A stretch of 36,703 nt of DNA from Candidatus Altarchaeum sp. GTDB taxonomy: Archaea; Altiarchaeota; Altiarchaeia; Altiarchaeales; Altiarchaeaceae. Positions within the stretch are counted from its first letter, which is position 1; each line of letters begins with the position of its first letter. The notes below the pieces were generated by a model. It searched no databases and was not told the origin of the DNA. It saw only the letters and a program-made list of their open reading frames with translations. The stretch covers positions 1-36,703 of the forward strand of contig JAGTWP010000002.1 in assembly GCA_018260755.1 (NCBI GenBank), written 5' to 3'. Positions 7,530 to 14,385 of this stretch are shown in pieces. The translations under genes were made by a program, and so were the position numbers.

Positions 7530-8816
7530 ATGGAAACAGCAATAAAAGAAACAATAGTTGAGCAGTGCAAAGCAGGAAAAATTCCCGAAGAAGCAAAATT
7601 TATCGCAAGTACCGAAAACAAAGATGTAAATTTCATAGTAAAAGAAATAGCCAGCGGAAGAATTGTTGTATTAAAAAGGTCACCGAAAAATTCAAAATTT
7701 GTCGGAATCGGACATGGATTAAGAACAAAATTAAATGTGAATCTCGGAACATCGTCTGTCGGAGAAATTTCAGAAGAGGTTGAAAAAGCAAAAATTGCAG
7801 AGAAATTTAAAATAGATGCAATCACTGAAATGTCTATGTGCGGAGATATAGATAAAATAAGAGAAAATATCTTTAAGTCCGCAACAATGCCGGTAATTAC
7901 CTGTCCGATATATCAGGTTGCGGCAGAAAGTTTTGGCAAAAATAATGGCTTTAAATTTAATGACGGAGAAATTTTAAGTATGATTGAAAGGCACCTAAAA
8001 GAAGGTGTTAGTGCAGTTGTTCTGCATTTATCAATGACAAAGGAGGCAATACAAAAATTAAAAAATACGAAAAGAATAGATAATATTGTTTCAAAAGGCG
8101 GGGCATTAACCGCTGCTTATATGATTGAAAATAATTGTGAAAATCCCTTTATTGAAAATTTTGCTCAAATTATGGAAATTTTGCATGCTTATGATGCAGC
8201 ATTAATTCTAGGAAATGTTATGCGTTCGGGAGGTGTTTGCGATGAAATGGATGAATTGCACATAGGGGAGATGAAAATGAACAGAAATTTTGCAAATAAG
8301 GCACACAGGCACGGAATTCAGGTTATAATTGAAGCGTTGGGCGGGCATATTGCGGCAAAAAATTTAATAAAATATACAAAATTTTACAGAAAGAATATAA
8401 AATTTCCGTTGTTTGCTTCGGGACCTGTGCCTATTGACAGTGCACTTGGATATGACCATATTGCGGCATCTCTCGGAGCAGGGATTATTGCGGGACACGG
8501 TGCTGACTTTTTATGCTGCATAACTCCTGCCGAACATTTGGCGTTGCCGACCGTTGAAGATGTGAAAGAGGGAATTATTACATTTAAAATTGTTGCTGAA
8601 TTTGCCGATGCGATGAAATATGGAATAAGCGAGAGAGATAGAGTAATGGATGAAGCAAGGGACTTACATGACTGGGAAAAGCAGTTTGGTCTGGCAATAG
8701 ATGGCGGGGAAAGAGCAAGACAAAAAGGCAAAAATTTAATTAAAGGAATAGGTTGTACAATGTGTGGGAGATATTGTGCGGTTGATGTGATGAAAAAATA
8801 TCTGAATAAGATTTAA
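7530..8816 (+). CDS. thiC: Phosphomethylpyrimidine synthase ThiC
   Basis: A radical-SAM-type enzyme that converts aminoimidazole ribotide to HMP phosphate, the pyrimidine half of thiamine. The 428-residue length fits the shorter archaeal ThiC forms. Recognised blocks are GIGHGLRTKLNVNLGTSS, ITEMSMCGDID, MPVITCPIYQV, SGPVPIDSALGYDHI, CCITPAEHLALP and the C-terminal cluster motif CTMCGRYC. That last motif is CX2CX3C, one residue tighter than the CX2CX4C of E. coli ThiC. A paralogous function (the benzimidazole-forming BzaF branch) cannot be excluded from sequence alone. The ThiDN partner at 26795-28075 supports thiamine synthesis. There is no Shine-Dalgarno sequence before the ATG, consistent with a leaderless or short-leader transcript. 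Confidence 0.9.
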   Translation: METAIKETIVEQCKAGKIPEEAKFIASTENKDVNFIVKEIASGRIVVLKRSPKNSKFVGIGHGLRTKLNVNLGTSSVGEISEEVEKAKIAEKFKIDAITEMSMCGDIDKIRENIFKSATMPVITCPIYQVAAESFGKNNGFKFNDGEILSMIERHLKEGVSAVVLHLSMTKEAIQKLKNTKRIDNIVSKGGALTAAYMIENNCENPFIENFAQIMEILHAYDAALILGNVMRSGGVCDEMDELHIGEMKMNRNFANKAHRHGIQVIIEALGGHIAAKNLIKYTKFYRKNIKFPLFASGPVPIDSALGYDHIAASLGAGIIAGHGADFLCCITPAEHLALPTVEDVKEGIITFKIVAEFADAMKYGISERDRVMDEARDLHDWEKQFGLAIDGGERARQKGKNLIKGIGCTMCGRYCAVDVMKKYLNKI

Positions 8817-8842
8817 TAAGATTTTGTGTTGTGGGAACATTT

Positions 8843-9503
8843 TTAACTGGATAATAATTTAAATAATTCTTTCCATTTCTTTATATGTTCTTTCTTAATC
8901 TCTGTCGTTTTTGAGAACTCAATTTATAAGTTTTTTGTATAATTATCAATAAATTTACTATGGTCATCCAATAATTAAGTAATACTTTAATGAAGATATT
9001 AACCCATTCACTATAACTTCGCAACCATGCTTATTTCTTATATCCTCAATCAATTCTAAAATTTTAGTAACTATTCAGAGGGTATTTTCAAAATGAAATT
9101 TTGAAATACTAAAAATTATAAATTTTTAATCTTTAAAAATCTGCAAGATTTTTAAATACTGAAAATATTCAGATTTTCAATCTTACAAAATGCAAAGCAT
9201 TTTGTAAATCTCCGAACGAAGTGAGGTGACAAAATTTTACTGAAAATTTATAAATAAATATTCAATCTTAAAAAATATTTCAAATATTTTTTAATACATG
9301 CGATTTTCAAACTTGTTTGAAAATACACGAACGAAGTCCGCTCACTTTCGTTCGTGTATTTTTCAAACGAAATCGTTTGAAAAATGAGCGTAAAATTTCA
9401 AAAAATTTACCATTAATTTTTTGGGTGGCTGAATAGTTACAAATTTTATTTTCTTCACCCTGCATAATATTTGGTTCTAATGTTGTTAGCAAATAATATC
9501 TTT
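8843..9503 (-). pseudogene. Interrupted and truncated gene remnant, unidentified
   Basis: On the minus strand, 9503-9449 encodes RYYLLTTLEPNI and ends at ENK. A 374-bp element then intervenes (9067-9440, plus an 8-bp target duplication). Removing the element and one duplication copy restores the frame exactly to ENKILELIEDIRNKHG, then GCEVIVNGLISSLKYYL. Beyond that are a 1-nt frameshift near 8952 and an in-frame TAA, then HIKKWKELFKLLSS to the stop at 8843. The 5' part is cut off by the second element at 9504. The C-terminal pattern faintly recalls some type II restriction endonucleases, but I cannot name the family. Degradation predates or accompanies the insertions. Confidence 0.7.
9067..9440. 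mobile_element. MITE-like element A, 374 bp, with 12-bp inverted ends and 8-bp target duplication
   Basis: The element begins GTAACTATTCAG and ends CTGAATAGTTAC, a perfect 12-bp terminal inverted repeat. It is flanked on both sides by AAATTTTA (9059-9066 and 9441-9448), a perfect 8-bp target-site duplication. The interior has no transposase ORF and is a chain of hairpins, for example at 9184-9208, 9308-9323, 9324-9361 and 9358-9386. It also holds one CCGAACGAAGTGAGG motif at 9212. Ends beginning GTA(A) with 8-bp duplications fit the IS66 group (inference), so this is probably a non-autonomous derivative. Confidence 0.88.
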
Positions 9504-9767
9504 GTATTTGTTTAGCTAATTGGATTTTACTGAAAACTACAGGTTTTCAATCTTTAAAAATTTATGAAATTTTTAAATTACCTCGTCATATTTGATTTTG
9601 GGTAGTGATAAACATGTAATGCCGAAGGATATTTTCAAAACCCAGAGTTTTGAAAATCTCCGAGCAACAGCGAGGTGATTTTTAAATTTATTTAAAAATC
9701 TCCGAATGAAATGAGGTGATTTTTTCACACTTTTCACACTTAATTTTTTAAGCAGCTAAACAAATAC
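9504..9767. mobile_element. MITE-like element B, copy 1 (264 bp)
   Basis: It starts GTATTTGTTTAGCTAATT and ends with the inverted counterpart (AGCTAAACAAATAC, 9754-9767). The flanks ATATCTTT and CTATTTTT match at 6 of 8 positions, a possible decayed duplication. The first ~90 bp and the right end are nearly identical to copy 2 at 31141-31338. The interior holds hairpins and two CCGA...GAGG motifs (9660-9675 and 9702-9716). No ORF. It lies 63 bp from element A and cuts off the 5' end of the same pseudogene. Confidence 0.85.
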
Positions 9768-9921
9768 CTATTTTTTTATTTTTATTTTTTTTATTTTATT
9801 TTTATCCTTTGATTTTATTATGATTTTTTTCTAATCTTTCTGATACCTGTATTTTTCTAATATTTATGTTTTTAATCTAATTTTTAAGCCATATTTGTAA
9901 AAATTTTGTATATGTGCAAAA

Positions 9922-10863
9922 ATGAAATTTAAGAATATTGCGGTATTAGGGAACAACACATTCGGTGATGTGTTAGGAAAAAAGGGAACGGAAAGCGATA
10001 TAACTCTTTACAGTTATAAGGAAGAATCACAGGCATTAAGTTTTGTAGTTCCGACAGAATATCCGGGAAAAGTTCAGCCAATGGTATATGCGATAAATAT
10101 GACAGATGCAGCGTTGGTCAAGGTAGATGCAATAAGCAGAACTTTGGGAGAAATAATAATAGCATTGGAATGTGCCAATATAAAAAAGGGCTATATCATA
10201 ATGGGGGAAAATTTAATCAAAGAGCAAATTTTGCCACTCATTAAAGGCACAGTACTTCAGAATTATAAATTTATAGATAATGACAGAATCACAATAATAG
10301 AGACATTATCCAACGAAGACATTTCTTCAACCTCCGGCATTACAAAAGTTCCGATTGATCACTTTTTTGATGTCAAAAGTGTCGGAACAGTAGTGTTAGG
10401 AACAGCTTATGGAAAGGTCAGGAAATTTGATGACTTTATTATGTATCCGACAGATAAAAAAGTAACTGTAAAATCAATTCAGATTTATGATAAGGATGAA
10501 GACGACGCGGAAAACGGTTCAAGAGTGGGCTTAAATTTAAAGGGAGTAAGTGTGGCAGAACTTGAAAGAGGATATGTATTGGCAAAAGAAGGAACAATGA
10601 AGGTCGCTAAGGAAATTAATGTTAAATTTAAGGTTCAGAAGTTTTGGAAATATCCTGTTAGTACAGGTGGAGAATATGTTTTTGTTTGCGGGCTTCAGCA
10701 ATTACGGGCAACCATTAAGGAAGGAGGACTAAATTCCGGTGAGGAAGGAACAATAAAGATAGGTCTTGACTGGAAACTTGCTTATGTACCAGGGGACAGA
10801 ATATGGCTTTTAAGGCCTGATTTACCGGATAACAGGGTTGTCGGATGCGGAGAAATAATTTAA
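9922..10863 (+). CDS. SelB/EF-Tu-like protein with a degenerate GTPase domain
   Basis: A 313-residue protein related to archaeal SelB-like translation factor paralogues. The N-terminal ~100 residues resemble a GTPase fold but lack a P-loop: MKFKNIAVLGNNTFGDVL stands where G-GKS/T should be, and no DxxG or NKxD is seen. Residues about 150-225 are an EF-Tu domain II barrel (DVKSVGTVVLGTAYGKV, VKSIQIYD, VGLNLKGV, LERGYVLAKEG). Residues about 228-313 look like domain III (GGEYVFVCGLQQLR, GDRIWLLRPD). Without GTP motifs it cannot act as an ordinary elongation GTPase. A role as a SelB-like accessory factor is inference. The ATG follows a long A+T-rich leader, and a TATA-like AAATTTTGTATATG stands just upstream. 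Confidence 0.75.
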   Translation: MKFKNIAVLGNNTFGDVLGKKGTESDITLYSYKEESQALSFVVPTEYPGKVQPMVYAINMTDAALVKVDAISRTLGEIIIALECANIKKGYIIMGENLIKEQILPLIKGTVLQNYKFIDNDRITIIETLSNEDISSTSGITKVPIDHFFDVKSVGTVVLGTAYGKVRKFDDFIMYPTDKKVTVKSIQIYDKDEDDAENGSRVGLNLKGVSVAELERGYVLAKEGTMKVAKEINVKFKVQKFWKYPVSTGGEYVFVCGLQQLRATIKEGGLNSGEEGTIKIGLDWKLAYVPGDRIWLLRPDLPDNRVVGCGEII

Positions 10864-10897
10864 TAAATAAATTTTAATCAATAAATAAATTTTAATC
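10862..10897 (+). repeat. 18-bp duplication between genes
   Basis: AATAAATAAATTTTAATC is present twice in perfect tandem in the 44-bp gap before the lipoprotein gene. It begins inside the stop-codon region of the preceding gene. Confidence 0.8.
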
Positions 10898-10907
10898 AAT
10901 ATAAAAA

Positions 10908-12572
10908 ATGTCAAAAAAAATTAATGGAATAAATCTGAACTTGGGCGTTTTTGGGATTTTAGCAGTTGTTTTAATGTTGGCTTTGAGTGGATGTGTCGAA
11001 CAAAAAAAAGATGTAACTTTAAAGATGGCAGATGAAATGAGTTCTCCTGTAAATTTCTCACCGATAGTTTTCTATGCAAAATTTAATGAAAGTGTAAATG
11101 CGAGTGTAGATTTTTACATAGATGCTCAATTTATAGGCAATGCAAATTCAAATGGCAGCAATGTTTTTATGGAATACTACGGAAATTTAACTGCCGGAGA
11201 ATACAAAGTAAATGCAATCTTTCCCGGAAATGCTCAATTTAATAATGCATCTGCATCCAGCATACTTAAAATTCATAAACGCAATACTATTTTGGATGTT
11301 GGTTTTGAGCCGGAAGACAGAATTTATTTCAAGGACTCATTAAATGTGAGTGCTCATCTTACTATTGGTAGCACAGACAGCAAAGAAGAATGTGCGAATA
11401 AAGAAATTTTGCTTTATGTAGGCAACAAATTTTTGGGTAAAAATTTAACAAACGATGAATGTTTTGCTTACTGGACACTTAGCAATTTGGATGTCGGGGA
11501 GTTAAATATAAAAGCCGAATATAAAGGAAATGAAATATATGAAGATGCAAACGCAGCTAAAAGTATTACTATAATATCCAAGATTCCCGTTAAAATTTTT
11601 GCAAATAGTACGGAGGTTGAACTTAAGGATAAAGATGTAACAATATCTGCGGATATGAAAGATTATTTGGGTAGGAATGTTCCGAACAGGGTATTAAAAC
11701 TAATATCCGAAGGAAGGTTAATTGCTAATTTAACTGCCGAACACAATATATTCGTTTTAAACATTTCAGAATTTGGATTAGGAAGTCATCGCTTACAGGT
11801 TGTTTTTGACGGGACAGAAATTTATGAAAATGCAAGCAATGATGTATTTGTGGAAATAATAAACAAATACAATATTTCAGGTGTTGAAGTAAAGGCAGAA
11901 ATTCCGCTTGAACAAATGTTCAATAAAAAAATATCTGTCTATGCGGATGGTTCAAATGCAAGTGAGTATTGTGCGTATGAATTTGAATCAATTGCAGATC
12001 AGAAAAATGGCTACCGCATTCAGATTCAAGAAGGAAATAAAGACAGCATATTTTTGGGGAAAAATTTCGGAATAATTACAGTAAAACAAGGTTATGGGAT
12101 GCTTTCCTGCCATGTATTTTTGTGCATGGATAAGAATATTAACTGCTCAATTCCGGATGTTTTTGAGGCAATCGGAAAACTTGAAAATTTAAGCATTGCA
12201 TTAGATAAAGATGTGAGTGGAAAGCCATTGGTTGTCTATAATGAAATCAGGGGAACATTAGGTTACATTCAGGCGTATTTCGTTCAAAACAGGAGACAAA
12301 TTTATATAAAGCCATATTTGATAAATGGCAGCAAATGTGAATTATCTCCGACGAGAACTGCCTATCAGAATTTAACCGTAAAAGAGGTGAATGACTGCAA
12401 TTTCAACGGAATATTCATAAGAAATGCAGATAAGCGGTTTATGGGCGTGAAGGATGGAAAAATTTTATTAGAAGGTGATGAAAATGGTTTGTTTGCCGAA
12501 GAAACAATTTTAAAGTGGCTCATTGCACCGGGATATGCTTATGATTTGAGAATCAAAAATCAAAGTGAATAA
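10908..12572 (+). CDS. Surface lipoprotein with Ig-like repeats
   Basis: A 554-residue exported protein. Residues 1-28 form a signal peptide with a hydrophobic core (FGILAVVLMLALSG) and a lipobox ending at Cys29 (LALSGC), so it is probably lipid-anchored on the outer face of the membrane. Three related Ig-like (Big_3-type) repeats follow at about residues 36-125, 127-225 and 227-322. Each ends in a pattern such as L-AGEYKVNAIFPGNAQFNNAS, VGELNIKAEYKGNEIYEDA or GSHRLQVVFDGTEIYENAS. The C-terminal ~230 residues contain scattered cysteines and no domain I recognise. Adhesion or cell-surface structure is likely but not shown. Confidence 0.75.
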   Translation: MSKKINGINLNLGVFGILAVVLMLALSGCVEQKKDVTLKMADEMSSPVNFSPIVFYAKFNESVNASVDFYIDAQFIGNANSNGSNVFMEYYGNLTAGEYKVNAIFPGNAQFNNASASSILKIHKRNTILDVGFEPEDRIYFKDSLNVSAHLTIGSTDSKEECANKEILLYVGNKFLGKNLTNDECFAYWTLSNLDVGELNIKAEYKGNEIYEDANAAKSITIISKIPVKIFANSTEVELKDKDVTISADMKDYLGRNVPNRVLKLISEGRLIANLTAEHNIFVLNISEFGLGSHRLQVVFDGTEIYENASNDVFVEIINKYNISGVEVKAEIPLEQMFNKKISVYADGSNASEYCAYEFESIADQKNGYRIQIQEGNKDSIFLGKNFGIITVKQGYGMLSCHVFLCMDKNINCSIPDVFEAIGKLENLSIALDKDVSGKPLVVYNEIRGTLGYIQAYFVQNRRQIYIKPYLINGSKCELSPTRTAYQNLTVKEVNDCNFNGIFIRNADKRFMGVKDGKILLEGDENGLFAEETILKWLIAPGYAYDLRIKNQSE

Positions 12573-12745
12573 AAATTTAATACCCTTCTAATAGCACTGT
12601 GTTTTAAAAACAATCTTTGAAGGGAATGTAATTTTTGTTGTTATACTCATTTGTTTGTATGTATTTTTAAATTTAAATAACAACGTAAATTTTTTAAAGA
12701 GCATAAAATTACAAGCAAGGAGTTGAATTTTTCGTAAAGACGAAT

Positions 12746-12901
12746 ATGGGCAGGTATAAGGGACAGCATAACGCATTGGTTAGAGATAAAATAGTAGCAA
12801 GCGGAGGGAATGCAAAAGTCGTCTGGAATGAGGCAAAGAAGAAAACAGATAAGGTGCCTGCAATAGCAAAAATTCCAAAAGACGATGCTTTGGTTTTATA
12901 A
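12746..12901 (+). CDS. 51-residue hypothetical protein upstream of eL31
   Basis: A 51-codon ORF, MGRYKGQHNALVRDKIVASG with a basic middle (NEAKKKTDKVPAIAK), ending at 12901. It sits where many archaea carry rpl39e, directly before rpl31e and aIF6, and its length equals that of eL39. However, it lacks the eL39 C-terminal RR-WRR block, and only the KTDKVPAI segment faintly recalls eL39. The composition looks coding. An AAGGAG at 12717-12722 is too far (23 bp) for a normal Shine-Dalgarno role. I do not assign a function. Confidence 0.45.
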   Translation: MGRYKGQHNALVRDKIVASGGNAKVVWNEAKKKTDKVPAIAKIPKDDALVL

Positions 12902-12959
12902 ACAACCTATTTTTAAATTATTTGATATAAGTTTTTGTAAAAATCAAAAAATAACCGTC

Positions 12960-12977
12960 AGGAATTAAAGAATTCCT
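12960..12977 (+). terminator. Inverted repeat between the 51-aa ORF and eL31
   Basis: AGGAATT-AAAG-AATTCCT is a perfect 7-bp stem with a 4-nt loop, 58 bp after the stop codon. It may be a weak terminator or mRNA-end structure. No T run follows immediately, so the role is uncertain. Confidence 0.3.
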
Positions 12978-13069
12978 AATTAACATAAAATTTAAACAAG
13001 TTTTTTATCTGGCATTCATAATTTTAAAGAAAATTATAAATTTAAATATTTAAATTTTACTAATTTCAA

Positions 13070-13681
13070 ATGGCACAGGAAAAAGCAGTTAAAAAAGAAG
13101 GGAACAAAAAAACAGCAGAAGAAATAAAAAAGGAAACAAAGGCAACCAAAGAGGTAATCTCTGAAGATAAAAGCAAGAAAAAAACTACAAGTGCAAAGAA
13201 AACAAAGACAAAATCAGAGGAAAAAATAGAAGAGATTAAAGAAGAAGCAAAGCATGAGGAAAATGTAATCCCTGAAATCAAAGAAGAAGCAAAGCATGAG
13301 GAAAATGTAATCCCTGAAATCAAAGAAGAAGCAAAGCAGGAAATAAAACCAGGGGAAAAAGTAACAAAAGTAACCGAAGAAAAAACTACCAAAACCAAAG
13401 AAGAAGGTGCAAAGGTAGAAAAACCGGAAGAAAAAAAGACACTCGGAAAGGTTTATACTATTCCATTAAGTGATGTATATAATCAACCGTGGAGTAAAAG
13501 AGCAAGAAAAGCAACAAGGATGGTGAGGGAATTTTTGCAAAAGCATACCAAGAAAGAAGTAAAAATAGCAGGTGATGTTAATGAAGCAATATGGGCTCGC
13601 GGAATGAAACACCCTCCGAGAAAAATAAGAGTTAATGTTGAAATTGAAGATAATCTTGCAACTGCAAGGTTATTAAAGTAA
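13070..13681 (+). CDS. rpl31e: Ribosomal protein eL31 with a long charged N-terminal extension
   Basis: The last ~80 residues are a standard large-subunit protein eL31: KVYTIPLSDVYNQPWSKRAR, KATRMVREFLQKHTKK, then IWARGMKHPPRKIRVNVEIE. Archaeal eL31 is usually about 80-100 residues, whereas this protein is 203. The extra ~120 N-terminal residues are almost entirely K, E, A, T and I and contain a 14-residue tandem repeat (EEAKHEENVIPEIK). The ATG at 13070 follows an A+T-rich leader. An internal start giving a normal eL31 would need an ATG near residue 123, and there is none there, so the extension is probably translated. aIF6 follows in the conserved archaeal order. Confidence 0.93.
   Translation: MAQEKAVKKEGNKKTAEEIKKETKATKEVISEDKSKKKTTSAKKTKTKSEEKIEEIKEEAKHEENVIPEIKEEAKHEENVIPEIKEEAKQEIKPGEKVTKVTEEKTTKTKEEGAKVEKPEEKKTLGKVYTIPLSDVYNQPWSKRARKATRMVREFLQKHTKKEVKIAGDVNEAIWARGMKHPPRKIRVNVEIEDNLATARLLK
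13241..13340 (+). repeat. 42-bp in-gene repeat (eL31 extension)
   Basis: A 42-bp unit begins at 13241 and 13283 (identical), with a partial third unit at 13325. It encodes EEAKHEENVIPEIK. The unit length is divisible by three and so keeps frame. Confidence 0.9.
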
Positions 13682-13706
13682 AGAAAGAGAGAGGCATAAT
13701 AAAAAA

Positions 13707-14357
13707 ATGCTCAAGCAAATTTCCATCAAAAAAGATGCCTTTATCGGTCTGTTCGGATTGCTTACTGATAAATATTGCCTTCTTTCTTACGACTTTCCGA
13801 ATGTTGAGTTGGATGTTCCTGTTTTAAGGGCAAAAATTTATTCTACCGATTTAACAGGAATTTTTTGTGTCGGAAACTCTAACGGTTTGCTTATACCTGA
13901 TGTTATAGAAAACGATGAAGAAAAAAAGATAAATGACTTTTGCAAAAAAAACAATATAAATTTATGGAAAATTTCAACTGATTTTAATGCACTAGGAAAT
14001 TTAATTGCCTGTAATGATAGTCATGCCTTGATTAGCGAGTTAATTCCAAAGAAAAATTTAAAGGACATAAAGGATATTTTAGGTGTTGAATGTTCCTTTG
14101 GTTCTGTCGGAGGACATACGGAGGTCGGAAGTTGTTTGGTTGTGACAAATAAAGGATTTTTGGCACATGCCGATGCCGAAGACACTTTAGAAGGTATCAG
14201 GGAAATTTTCGGAATTGATGGAAAGGTAGGAAGTGTAAATATGGGCTTTCCTTATGTGCGGGCAGGGATTGTAGCGAATTCCAAAAATGCCTTTGTAGGT
14301 GATGAAACTACAGGGATAGAAATGAATGTGATAAGTGATGCGTTGAAGATTGATTAA
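13707..14357 (+). CDS. eif6: Translation initiation factor aIF6
   Basis: An anti-association factor that binds the 50S subunit next to uL14 and helps late subunit maturation. The 216-residue length matches the five-fold pentein repeat proteins of this family. Characteristic segments are FIGLFGLLTDKYCLLS, VGNSNGLLIPDVI, ALGNLIACNDSHALIS, GGHTEVGSCLVVTNKGFLAH and VGSVNMGFPYVRAGIVANSK. It lies 25 bp after rpl31e, probably in one transcript. The next gene starts 28 bp downstream but appears to be an inserted defence-like module. Confidence 0.95.
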   Translation: MLKQISIKKDAFIGLFGLLTDKYCLLSYDFPNVELDVPVLRAKIYSTDLTGIFCVGNSNGLLIPDVIENDEEKKINDFCKKNNINLWKISTDFNALGNLIACNDSHALISELIPKKNLKDIKDILGVECSFGSVGGHTEVGSCLVVTNKGFLAHADAEDTLEGIREIFGIDGKVGSVNMGFPYVRAGIVANSKNAFVGDETTGIEMNVISDALKID

Positions 14358-14385
14358 TAAAATTTTATTAAATAGGTAAATACAA

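Noticed and set aside
9307-9492. 61-codon ORF spanning the right half of element A
   Set aside because: It is a chimera of element sequence and the disrupted gene's coding remnant created by the insertion, not a real gene.
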